Positions 12,258 through 21,602 of a stretch of 64,000 nt of DNA are shown here, one piece after another; positions within the stretch are counted from its first letter, which is position 1; every line of letters starts with the position of its first letter. This DNA comes from Tetraselmis striata. Taxonomy: Eukaryota; Chlorophyta; Chlorodendrophyceae; Chlorodendrales; Chlorodendraceae. Location of the stretch: contig VCJN01001017.1 in NCBI GenBank assembly GCA_006384855.1, positions 1 through 64,000 of the forward strand, in the 5' to 3' direction. A model generated the notes under the pieces. The model was not told the DNA's origin, made no database searches, and saw only the letters and a list, made by a program, of their open reading frames with translations. Both the position numbers and the translations under genes were made by a program.

Positions 12258-12554
12258 ACGCTCCCAGGGAGGGAATACAGCGCCACAGGGAGCCGCCGGT
12301 GCTGCACGGTCCTCCGCTTCAGTATCATTCGTCGACGTGTTTGCATCGATGGTGACATACCAGATGCCGAGCCGGAGAACGCCGAGGACAAGGCACTGGA
12401 GGCCGAAGTGAAGACGGAGCTCGTGAGATTCCGTGTGCATGCCACCTGCCCCATCACCAGTGAGGAGGACCTGAAGCGGATCAGCGTGCGTGCTGGAATG
12501 GTTGAAGCTCAATGCGTCAAGATGGGCGCGGGCACTTTATTCTCACAAAATTAG
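12258..12554 (+). pseudogene. Open coding-like fragment without a start codon
   Basis: The plus strand is open for 98 codons after a TGA, with no in-frame ATG before a late internal Met. The C-terminal part is coding-like in composition: an acidic stretch PDAEPENAEDKALEAEVK, then VRFRVHATCPITSEEDLKR and a stop at 12552-12554. I do not recognise the family. It may be a final exon whose upstream exons are lost, or a fragment carried by a repeat. It lies about 100 bp from the end of the decayed recombinase element. Confidence 0.3.
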
Positions 12555-12659
12555 TTTGCATGTGTATGTGCATGTGCAACACCAACTAGCCCATCATTAA
12601 TAATGCAGACGGATATACTTCTCAATGTCGTGCTCATGGCTGCAGTTTCCCCGTCATGG

Positions 12660-12879
12660 CGAGTCTAGCGCGTCTTGTGGGGGGGGAGCCAGCCGAACAA
12701 AAGCGCCGCGGCGCGGGTAGGAAGAGTTGTCGGGTCGATGTAGTCGTTGATAACTGCAGAATTGCGGGCCCAATAATCGCCCCAGTGGCGGATTTTGTTT
12801 AAGGGCGCACCTGCCGCGTTTGCGCCAGACGCCACGCTTTTTCGTAAGCAAGAGTGCGAGGTCCACACGAACCCTTCGG

Positions 12880-12913
<34 letters not shown>

Positions 12914-14200
12914 CGATTGATGCGGCCGACGGCCCGCTTGAGCCAGTTGCCGAGGGTGACGGCGTTCCACATAAGGGGCGGGGTAGCCTTGTCACCGTGG
13001 AGCGCCCGGAATCAATCAGGTTGCTTGGCGGTGGGGGATGCTGCCCGGAACGCTGCGTCGCGGTAGGCGGCGAAGCGGCGGAGAAGGGCTGTCCACGCGG
13101 GCACGGTGGTGGCGGGGATTTGAAGTAGGGGCTTGAACCCGTCTCAACGCTTGCGATGTCCCCACTTCTTGCGCGGTTGACGAAGAGGGTGATGTTGTGG
13201 GTGTCCACGGCCATGTCGATGAGTCGGCAGGAGACGCTGGACTCACCATGGGAGTAAAACATAAATGTTGAACACACCGTGGCGCCCTCGTGGAGGATGG
13301 CCCCGAAGCTGGAGGTGGTCATGGGAAGGGTAGCAAGGTCGTTGAGGATGTCGGTGATGGCGTCGCATGGAAGGGGGCGCGCTGCAGCTCCTCGCTAGTC
13401 TTGAGCTGACGGATTTGAAGCGCGCGCTTCATGCCGTTGATGGCCGGGCCGGTGCCCGCAGCGTGATCCCGACGGGTATGACGCAGGAAGGTGTTGATAA
13501 CCGAGAGGTAGGGTTGCAGAGAGCCGGCGCAAATGGTGCCGCGCTCCGCAATCCAGGCGATGTACCGGACGCAGGTATACTCGGTGCACTCCATCAGGCG
13601 GGAGATGCCTTCTTCGTCGATGCAGAACTCGGCGAAGAGGCGAATCTTGCCTTCGTAATTGGAGTAGGTGCTGGCCGTGAGCGAAGTAGTTAGCAGGTCG
13701 AGCACCCTGGCGCCCCAGTCGTCCGTGCCGCAGAGGGCCTTGATGTTGGCTCGCATAAGCTCGCTCCAGGGGGCCTTCGCTTTGGCGTCGGCGATGGAGT
13801 AGGTAGGTGTCTTCTTAGCACGGTGGACGGGCCGGAACGCTCCGTGCGCCGCTGCCGGGTTCGCTGCGGCCGAGAATGACGCCCGCCGGGTGGTGACAAA
13901 AAGGCCGGGTGTAGCACCAAGTTGATGCCAACAGGAGGGCATGGCACTGTAGCCGCTGATCTCGTAGCCAGCGTCGCGGGCGAACATGGCTCGTCTGGTT
14001 GTCCACAAGCGGCCGCTGTGCGGCCGACGGACACCGAGGGTTTTCGGGGCAGGTCGGGTGGGCCGCGCCAGTAAGAGAGTCCGTGTAGACTCGCGATGTG
14101 GAAGAACATAGTATAGGGGCGGAAGGGTTGGCCCCGGCGAGGGTAGGGGGAAGATGATGGCTCGCGCAGGAAGGTCAGCGGTGAGGGAGTCCCGCTCATG
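12660..14200 (-). pseudogene. Broken tyrosine recombinase (element copy 2)
   Basis: The minus strand encodes, across several frames, a protein clearly related to the intact recombinase at 34504-36009. Shared stretches are SLQPYLSVINTFLRHTRR (compare SLQPYLSAINTFFELH), MAVDTHNITLFVNRARSGD (compare VDTYNITLQIYREKGRA), GANAAGAPLNKIRHWGD and NDYIDPTTLPTRAAALLFGW. The reading frame shifts at several places, and a 31-base poly-C (sense strand) sits at 12882-12912 just before the HxxR motif, replacing a short Pro-Pro codon run of the intact gene. The catalytic Tyr (NDYIDP) is still present, but the protein cannot be made as one chain. Confidence 0.8.
12882..12912. repeat. Homopolymer expansion inside the recombinase gene
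   Basis: A 31-base G run on the plus strand (poly-C in the gene's sense). The equivalent site in the intact copy is a seven-base C run at about 35746-35752; the third copy has a 26-base run at 60291-60316. Confidence 0.9.
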
Positions 14201-14220
14201 CCGACGACTCCAGTGTAGCG

Positions 14221-15228
14221 TTATTTGGAAGGCATGCCCTTAGGCGTGCCCTCGAAACGTAGCTGCATGGGGTCGGCACGGCAGAGCACTCCATCATTTG
14301 GCCGTGTCGACCGCCGTGGGGGCCTCAGCTTTCGCCTTGCCCTTACCGGAGTCCTTGGTGACGTCTTTTGCGAAGGTGGCTCGTATCGCCACCGCCTCGC
14401 ACCCCGGGCGCGTAGTTTTGAAGTTTCCGCGGCTGCCGCCGCCGCCGTCTCCATCGCAGTCGTTGCGCCGGAGGGCGCCGCCGAAGCGCCAACGAGCGGT
14501 GGTTTTCGCGGCGCTAGCGATGTGGCATCGTAGACGCGGTCCTTGTAGAGCTCCCGTAGCTCGGTGAACTCGGGCGACCCCAACATATGAGTAATGGGGC
14601 GGAGGTAGCGCTCCCGCACGACGCCGAGAGCAAAGGTGTCGCCGTGGTGCATCTGCGTATCCGAGTACTTGCGGAGGTAGGCCAGGCGGAACCGATGGCC
14701 GTCGTCGATGGCTATCATGATGTGGACGATGGCCTCGAGCCGCTGCCCGAAGGCCGGCGTGATCCGGTCGGTGACGCATGCCGCCGCCAGTAGCTTACGC
14801 ATCACAACAGCCGAGCCAGCAATGAAAGCCCGGTAGGACGGAGCGTGGTAGTACTCATCCGTTGCCGGTTGAAGACGAGGGTTACCAAACATGTACTGGA
14901 GCACGTGGTCGAGGGCGATGGGGAAGAGCTCCGGTCGTCACAGACTGTCGGGAGGCATTCCGTTCTCGAAACCGGTCAAAGCCGTAGCGAGGGCGGTTTT
15001 ACAATCAAGATAATGTGGTTCGCTCAAAGGGGCGAAGGGCGCACGGACGCTCCGGGCGGTCCCGACCACCGGCGATGGACTCGTTCCCGCCCGGAATGGC
15101 GTCCTTTTCATCGGCGGCATCCGGCGGCAGTAGAGGATGGGTTGGTGAAGAACCTGCAAAGCCGCTCTTGGATGAGTTGCTTCAATCTTTATGGTGTCTT
15201 CCGCCTCACGTCCCGACACACCCGACAA
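14221..15228 (-). pseudogene. ORF1 of the decayed recombinase element (copy 2)
   Basis: Upstream of the recombinase on the same strand. The 227-codon frame at 14904-14221 contains HRFRLAYLRKYSDTQMHHGD and PEFTELRELYKDRVYDA, matching FRFRLAFLRRLNEIKRVHGD and FGDLMRDYERRVFEA of the intact ORF1 at 33473-34348. The start region continues in another frame to about 15228. ORF1 ends within about 25 bp of where the recombinase begins, so there is no room for a reverse transcriptase between them. The C-terminus is rich in Arg/Lys, suggesting nucleic-acid binding. Function unknown; gag-like by position. Confidence 0.7.
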
Positions 15229-15459
15229 CCGACGCCTTGCCGGCGTCGACCATCTTGAGCGGTGGGTGAGCCGTGGCCATACATGGCAAAGGGTCCGTCA
15301 GGCAGTGAGCTGCGTGGAGGAGAGAGAAACGAAGAGCCTCGGCTTGAGCTGGTCATGTAGCAGCAACGAGAGCGGAGGGTGGAAGGTTTAGTACCGCCGT
15401 TTCGGGGGGCCTGAGCACTCTGCACTACGGTCCAAAACCGCGAGTTAGTGTTGTGCGGG

Positions 15460-15715
15460 CAGGAGTTGGTGCCAGCACAAAACTAAGAGAGTGGTCTAGC
15501 CTAGCGGACGATGATGGTTTTATAAGATTTGATGGGTACGGGGGTGACCGCTGTTTTCGCTGCGGTCTGCACGCCAAGTGCCGTAAATATCGGCTTCTCA
15601 GTGCTGAAGCACCACGACTGCCCGTGGTTGATCATTGGCGAGGCGCATAGATCGCGGGCAGCTGGTGTTGATAACACCCGCATACCCTAGGTGCAGGGAG
15701 GGAAAAAGGAAAACC
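15460..15715. repeat. Terminal direct-repeat region of element copy 2
   Basis: Similar in order and orientation to 59660-59950: AGCACAAAAC, GTGGTC, TAGCGGACG.TGATGGTTTT, ATAAGAT, GGGTGACC, and the end block ACACCCGCATACCCTAGG. Here it lies 5' of ORF1; at 59.66 kb it lies 3' of the recombinase. That is the arrangement expected of a direct terminal repeat. Confidence 0.65.
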
Positions 15716-15850
15716 CCCCCAAGAACACAGATCTAAACAAAATCCTTGCGCATCGTCTCTACGATGGCCGTGTAGGCAGCGATCCACTTCCGGAAAGCTC
15801 TAATCCTTACAGCAGGCAGTACGAGTAGCAACTGGCGCCTAGCGCTTGTA

Positions 15851-17208
15851 TATACACCCCTCCACGTAAGTCCGGGTTTTGCATTTTTCGATCGGAAAGT
15901 GCATGCATGGGCGAGGATAACGCTGGCTGCATGTGCATACATGCTATCTACAGTGGGAATAGTTCGGGCGAACGCCTATCGCGCGCTTTATACCCACCCG
16001 CGCGACAACACGACCATTTGTGGGCGCCCTTAAAAAACGCGAAATCATTGCATGATGCGTTGGCTCTAGAAAATTGTGGGTTGCGCCCGCAACCGTCCAA
16101 GCCTATGGACATAGCGGCACTCGTCGCACCAAACTCGGTGAATACGGGCCTTGGCATAAGCTGCACACACCGTGCGTGTAGGCCACTGAAAGCATGTCGC
16201 TACGGGCACGACGTGACACCCCAACGACAAGTTGGCCACTGTGGGGACGGAGCAATTTTGGGGTGAAAATGCTGATGTTTCCGTGGCGAACGCACGTAGG
16301 AGAGGCGCTCGATGGCCCCCTTGGCGTAGGGCGATGCTCTACTATGGGGCCGCGTGGTGGAATGTCAGTTACACCGTTTCGTAGGCGGGGTGGCGCGGTA
16401 GGGGCGTGGACTTTAATTAATATGGAATTCCTTGAAAAATGCTGTGGAAAATGGCATTTTGGCTGGTAGATGTGTGTATCGCTAGGAGGCGGCACATGCC
16501 AAGCGTTGGTGATCCGTGGTCATCCACGCACATAACGCTCTCGCACAACCGAGTATGGGGCGTAGGCACGCACATGGCGCAAAGCCACGCGCCCGACATG
16601 GGTGGGCACATGAGGCAATGAGGGGCAACTTGAATTATCATCTTTGGGGATTTTTTTCCGGGGCCCCAAAAAAATCGAATTTTTGATTTTGGAAGATTGG
16701 TTTCGACGCAGATTTGAACGAGAAATTGCGTGGTATTTTTCAAAAAATTTCTGAGCAAACCCCGAGAAGTTATATCGTTTTAAAGCCAAGGGGGTGTTGC
16801 TGAGCGTGGCCAACACTGATGCCATGTTAGTATCGCGACATGTACTAGCCGCCGCCCACACGGCTGCACCCCAACCAAATGCGCCCGGGCCCCTCGCCAA
16901 TATGTTTCCTCACGCGTTCATGACCATCCCGCCGTTTTTGGTTGTCTATTCACGCGCGTCGGCGTGTGCGTGATACCGACCATGGTTTTGGTGCAGTTGC
17001 AGGCGACGCCCATCCACGCACCAAGTGCAGCGTGACACCCTAGTCAAAGGTCTTAAAGCTTCGGTTTGAGCCACTCGTCATGCAGGTCTTATAAACCCCT
17101 CTGAGATTCCAGGATTTCATCTCATATACCCTACGTTCAGGTACCCTAGACTTCTGAAGTCTCGAGACTGCCGAAAAGGGACCCCAAACTTATGTGGAGG
17201 GGTGTATA
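15851..17208. mobile_element. Non-autonomous element with ~26-bp terminal inverted repeats
   Basis: The left end (15851-15876) begins TATACACCCCTCCAC; the right end (17183-17208) is its inverted copy, with about 23 of 26 positions matching. Both ends abut TATA/TA-rich flanks, compatible with a TA-type target duplication that I cannot delimit exactly. The 1.36-kb interior has no credible transposase and contains an AT-rich snap-back segment around 16640-16690. A third copy of the terminus occurs alone at 23033-23054. Confidence 0.65.
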
Positions 17209-17739
17209 TTAGATACGCCAGCACGTACGCCGGCGCAGTTGAAGGGCCCCACCGAGTAGGGCCCGTTGTCGGGGTTATTTCGGAGTGACCCCACGCCATG
17301 ACGAAACGCCATGATCCCACGTAGGTGCTCGGCAGGTAGACCCCCGCCAGGCACCACAAGGTGCAACTGTGGCCTGGCAAGGTGTGGGTGGCCGCGCACC
17401 TACTTGGGAACAAGTCGAAAACCGCACCCACAGGTTGGTGGCTGATATCGCTATCATATACGTTCGGTATTAATCCGTGCAGATACGACAACCGCCGCGA
17501 GCGCGCCCCGCCAGTTGTGCGGGCAAATCGTTGTCATCGGCAGCATATCGGCGTCAAAACTACCTTGGCAGTCGCGTCCCTGCCGCACACCCCCTGGAAA
17601 CCTCATACGGCTACTTTAAGGCTATTGGTCGTGTGGATATGACGATCGGACTGGCGATCGCCGCATCTCGCACACTCCACCGCGACGGCGGACGCGGGGC
17701 GGAAGAGCTTCAGTAAGCGAGAAATATGAGCGCGCAGCA

Positions 17740-17790
17740 CGCTCAGTATGAACTTTTTGGTTACAGGGAGAGCGTCCAGAGAATGCACGC
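17740..17790. repeat. Short dispersed motif (inverted copy)
   Basis: Carries the inverse complement of a motif at 41705-41750 that includes TTCTCTGGACGCTCTCCCT and AACCAAAAAGTT. Partial copies lie at 11250-11285 and 47692-47728. Confidence 0.6.
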
Positions 17791-18553
17791 TCAGCAGTCG
17801 TGGGCTCGACTACCGCGCGACCACCTGCCTGTACATCGCTACCTGTACATCGCGTGGTAGGAGCTGGTTCGTTAATGATTCGGATGCTTTCCGGGTAGAC
17901 ATGGGCCCCACCCCCCACCGCGACACACGTTTCACACACGTCGTCTGATCGGGAACGGGAGCGCAATCGGTTCCTCCTTCGTAGTTACAGTATGTACGCG
18001 TTATGATACCGCACTGTAACTAAACAACAAAATCTGGATGAGGGAGAATATTCTCCTATGTAGGGCGGTTATTACGGACGGCATTACGTCATGCATTACG
18101 TCATGCATGAGTACGGATATCCGGGTACTCGTATCATCGCGTTTGCGGCGGGAATAAAGAACCTACCCGCGTCCTGGCTGCACGGGTTGAGACGGTTGCA
18201 TCCCCGAGACCGACAGACCGTTGCGTCTCCATCTCCTGTGGCCAAGCCTTAAGCTGCCTCCGGCTCCATGTCGTCCAGAACGCAACGTCCTATAACCCAG
18301 CCTTAAGCAGCCCCCTCCGGCCTCCGCTCCGCGCCCCCGTCTCCTTGAGGAGTCAACGCTGGCGGTGGGGAGACAGCGCCGGTGGAGACAACTGCGACAG
18401 CAGGCAAATTTTCACCCAGGCGCGTCGAGGCGCAGGCCTGGGAGGGTTCGGTGAGGCTCGTCATCGCGAGGTGCAGCGAAGCCTCGACGGCGAAACCCTT
18501 CATCGACTCTGAGCGACTTCTCTGCACTCCCGCGAGGGCTGCTTTACAACACA
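17791..18553. other. Upstream region of the Trx-hemerythrin gene
   Basis: Non-coding as far as I can see. It contains a perfect tandem duplication of a 12-bp unit at 18081-18104 with ACGTCA cores, and GC-rich sequence close to the gene. The last 170 bp are open in another frame but show no recognisable protein. Confidence 0.45.
18081..18104. promoter_or_regulatory. Tandem TTACGTCA (bZIP/CRE-like) sites
   Basis: Two perfect copies of GCATTACGTCAT directly adjoin each other, each with a TTACGTCA core of the kind bound by bZIP factors. They lie about 450 bp upstream of the candidate selenoprotein start. Binding is an inference. Confidence 0.4.
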
Positions 18554-19768
18554 ATGGCGCGCTCCGCTCCCATCGGGGACGGCCTGGTCCTGGTCCAACA
18601 CAACAAGCGCGACAGTCCGACATCGCACGCGGTGCACCTGCGGGACCTCTCGGCGGGGCGGCCCTGCGTGCTGCACCTCTACACCGGCTGAGGCGGCTGC
18701 TGGCCCTGCGCGCAGCAGATGGACCGCTGGGCAGCCTCCCTGCCTGGTGTCGCGTTCGTCTGCGTCAGCTGCGCGGGGCCAGCGCTCGCCGTTGCCTTCC
18801 GGGACCGCCTGGGGCTGAGGCACTGCCACAACGCCTACGTCGCCTCGGAGAAGCACATGCCGGAGTGGGGCCAGCTGGGCTGCAACGGCTTCATTGTGTT
18901 GGACGCTGACATGCGGGTGGTTTGTCCAGCCACAGAGGCGTTCCTGGACGTGGGCCCAGATCGTGCGTTCCCCCACGTCGAGTCCATCCTCGAGCGTCTG
19001 CTTCAGAGTGAGACCCACCAGGGGCGCGAGAAGGAGGAGGAGGAGGAGGAGCAGCAGCAGCAGCGCACTACTGGGGGCTGTTCTACGGGGCGCTGCGAGC
19101 TTCCCGTCAAAAGGAGCGCACCGCTATCAGATCCTGAGCGTGGGAGGGATATTGCAGCCAACAAGGCTTCATCGGCAGAGGACAGCGCTGACAGCGCCTC
19201 GGCCGATTGTGATAGCGATCACAGCCCTGGAGCGGGCTCTGACGTCGCCTCGGCCAACGCCCTGCTCGAGATCCATGCAACCGGCGTCAAGGCAATGGAT
19301 GCCGAACACGACGAGTGCGCCTCTGCCCTCCAAGCCCTTCAGGAGCACCGATCCCGTACTGCCTTACGCTTGGCTTTGGACTGCGTCAGCCGCCACTTTG
19401 CCCACGAGGAGCGGGTGCTGGACACCACCATCTGGGCGAACGCCGCAGCCCTGGATCAGCGAGATGGCGGCAGGCAGCTCCCAGGGGCAGAGCAGGCAGA
19501 TGTGTTGCCAGACATCCCTGCCAAAGCTCCGGCTCGTGGCTTCTCGGCGGAGAGCAGCGCCCGCCGCAGCCACTTTGCCGACCATGCCCGGATGCTGCGT
19601 GCGATGGCGGAGCAGCTCGAAGCGCTGGCAGCCGCAGGCAAGCTGGAGGAGGCTCCGGCGCTGGAGCCCGCGTTTGTGGACAAACTACTGAGCGACTTTG
19701 TGGCCCATGCGAACATGTACGATGCTGCCTACGCCGGCGGAGTCATTGACCCTGCCTGCGACATCTAG
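18554..19768 (+). CDS. Candidate selenoprotein: thioredoxin-like domain fused to hemerythrin domain
   Basis: A single-exon frame of 404 residues opens at an ATG in good context (ACAATGG) and is interrupted only by TGA at 18689-18691 (residue 46). The N-terminal domain (about residues 1-150) is thioredoxin-like, with strand VLHLYTG, then U-G-G-C-W-P-C, giving overlapping UxxC and CxxC redox motifs at the expected end of the first strand. An acidic/Gln linker (about 158-172) and a Ser/Asp-rich segment follow. The C-terminal domain (about 236-395) is hemerythrin: all seven canonical iron ligands are present, H252 (AEHDE), H281 and E285 (HFAHEE), H340 and H344 (HFADH), H385 and D390 (HANMYD). Reading the TGA as a stop would leave 45 residues and separate the intact redox motif. 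A SECIS element follows in the 3' UTR. Likely role: thiol redox chemistry coupled to di-iron sensing or binding of oxygen or peroxide. No organelle signal seen. Confidence 0.85.
18689..18691 (+). other. In-frame UGA, predicted selenocysteine codon
   Basis: TGA at codon 46, with high coding quality continuing in the same frame on both sides (LHLYTG before, GGCWPCAQQMDRW after). Selenocysteine three residues before a Cys gives the UxxC pair typical of redox selenoproteins. Confidence 0.8.
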
Positions 19769-19826
19769 CTGGCATTGCGCCCCCTGCTGCTGCACCTTCT
19801 GCTGCTGCTGCTCCTTAATTGCTCCA

Positions 19827-19911
19827 CAGCTGCTTTCCACATGATGGCAACCCTTGAAAACCGGGCATGAGTCCCTGGTAGGGGTTGCCTGAGTACAGTC
19901 CAAAGCAGCTG
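19827..19911 (+). promoter_or_regulatory. Type II SECIS element
   Basis: All eukaryotic SECIS elements can be traced. Helix I is CAGCTGCTTT (19827-19836) paired with AAAGCAGCTG (19902-19911), a perfect 10-bp inverse. After an internal loop comes the quartet ATGA (19841-19844) opposite TGA (19890-19892), giving the G-A/A-G non-Watson-Crick core. Helix II is GGCAACCC (19846-19853) with GGGTTGCC (19882-19889), eight perfect pairs. The unpaired AA lies in TTGAAAA (19854-19860), 12 nt after the quartet, the normal spacing. A mini-stem CCGGG (19861-19865) with CCTGG (19874-19878) makes it form 2. It begins 58 nt after the stop codon and precedes a TGTAA signal. Confidence 0.88.
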
Positions 19912-19964
19912 CCCACATGCGCAGCAGCAGTAGCAGCAGTGCCAGGGATGCAGCAGCGCCCACA

Positions 19965-19969
19965 TGTAA
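19965..19969 (+). terminator. TGTAA polyadenylation signal of the Trx-hemerythrin gene
   Basis: TGTAA about 55 bp beyond the SECIS and about 200 bp after the stop codon, which places the SECIS inside the predicted mRNA. Confidence 0.55.
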
Positions 19970-20299
19970 TCAGGCAATTGCCGAGTCCTGATAACAGCAG
20001 TGCACTTGCGCTAGTTTTCTTATATTATTATTTCGCGCGCAGCCGCAGACAATCGTACGGGTACCGGTACGAATCCGCCGCTGCATCTCGCGCGTATATA
20101 GTCCTTAACACAGTATCCTCATGTTCGTACGTAATCCTTAGCCGTAGACTTCCCAATTTCTACGGATCGAGATCTGCGCACGGCCTCGCGAGGCACAGAT
20201 GATATCAGCATCAAATCTGCAGATGGCCTCGCGAGCCGCAGACGAGATGTTATGTAAGCTCGTCTTACTTCGCGCCCTGTGAATTTCAAAACGGGGCGT

Positions 20300-20598
20300 C
20301 ACGGCCCGCTCGCCCGCGGTGCCAAGGCAGCCGGCCATCGCGCCGATGCCTCGTTCGAACTTATGAAATAGCAGCGGACAGCCCGACCCGCAGTCAAACC
20401 TCCCCCCTCGCCGGCCCGTGGCAGTCCCCGCCGCGGACGAAGGCGGCTGATCCGTGGCGCAATCGGGCGCAAACTCGCTCGTCGAAGAGGAGCGCGGCCG
20501 CGAGGATGGGCCCCGCCGAGGACAGCGAAGCACCGCCGCCTCAGGGCGGTCACAGCGGCGGCTCCACCAACCCTCGCGAGCTTAGAGAAGACGGCCAT
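20300..20598 (-). CDS. Possible small ORF with presequence-like N-terminus
   Basis: A 99-codon minus-strand frame begins MAVFSKLARVGGAAAVTALR, arginine- and alanine-rich with no acidic residue early on, like a mitochondrial presequence. An overlapping frame from 20533 reads FDCGSGCPLLFHKFERG and also looks protein-like, so a splice or indel may join them. No family recognised; it may be spurious. Confidence 0.2.
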
Positions 20599-20924
20599 GG
20601 TAGGGCGGACGGGCCTTAGCTCCTGGGGAGGCGTGTGGGACGTGCAGGGATGAGGTTGGCGGGGGCAGATGCTTTCCGGCTTCGGGCGGCTGGCAAATGT
20701 TAAATGTCGCCAAGGCGACGCCTCCAGAAGTTTCTGACGATACCAGATGCCGTAGACCGCCTGAATTGGCGGAATCCGTACGGGCAGCCCGTACAAGTAC
20801 GTGTGATAATCTGCGGCTGCGAGCATAATACCAGACTTAGCCTTAGCGTCAACCTTCATGAGTAGGGGATATTAAAGAGCCCTGATAGCTAGTCTTATTT
20901 CAAAACGCGGTGTCTCCCTGCCCT

Positions 20925-21602
20925 AACTGCAACGTGCGTGTCCGCCCCTCACCCGCCCTACTGTGCCGTGCACCCCGTGCCCGGTGGTTTAAATGGCAGA
21001 CAAGAACCCGCTCCACCTACCTGACTGGGGTAACATGTAGACGGAATCACAGGTGGAGCGGTGCGATGGGGGGCGGTGTTCATTCAGCGTGGCACCCAAC
21101 TCGGAGGCGTGTACCACAGGGGGTTACCTAAATTGGGATGGATGCGCCCGCCATCGGGGTTTGGATCCGAGTTAAGTCAAACCCTGGGCGGCCCACATTG
21201 TGCACGTATTCTCCGGTCTAATGGCACTGGGCACACTCCCGGGCAGACTCCGTGGCATTCCCCCCCCCCCCCCCCCCCTCACCAACCCGGCCCTGGCTGG
21301 TCCTCTATGCCCTTTGTAGGGAACGACAATAATGCGCACCGTGTGCTCCTCGTTATTCCAGAGACGCGGCAACCAGCACCTACCTGGCCCACGGAATGTC
21401 ATCTTAGTGCTCGTTGACAGTGCTTACCTCACGAGTACCGTGACAACATGAGCATTTCGGCGATCTGCCAGCTAACAAGTGCGCTGTAGAGGTGAGAGTA
21501 GTCGCCATAGTAAATATGTGGAGAGAGAGTATACGCTTTGAATGACCCCTCAATGACGAGTAGGGACGAACGCATACTACGTAGCGCAGCCGCTAAACAA
21601 TC
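20925..21602. repeat. Dispersed repeat, copy 2, with an eIF4B-intron-like head
   Basis: From about 21008 it matches 10325-10910. Its first ~60 bp (20925-20983) instead match eIF4B intron 9 just upstream of exon 10 (9054-9112): shared blocks are ACGTGCGTGTCC, CTCACC and CCTACTGTGCC.TGC.CCCC. Either this copy has captured a gene fragment, or the intron carries a piece of the repeat. Confidence 0.7.

Noticed and set aside
18689..18691. The TGA as an ordinary nonsense mutation making the Trx-hemerythrin gene a pseudogene
   Set aside because: The rest of the frame is flawless, the position is a redox site, and a complete SECIS lies in the 3' UTR.
18382..18909. A 175-codon plus-strand ORF overlapping the start of the Trx-hemerythrin gene
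   Set aside because: It is in another frame, Arg/Ala-rich, with no motif; the overlapping frame has the conserved thioredoxin-like and hemerythrin features.
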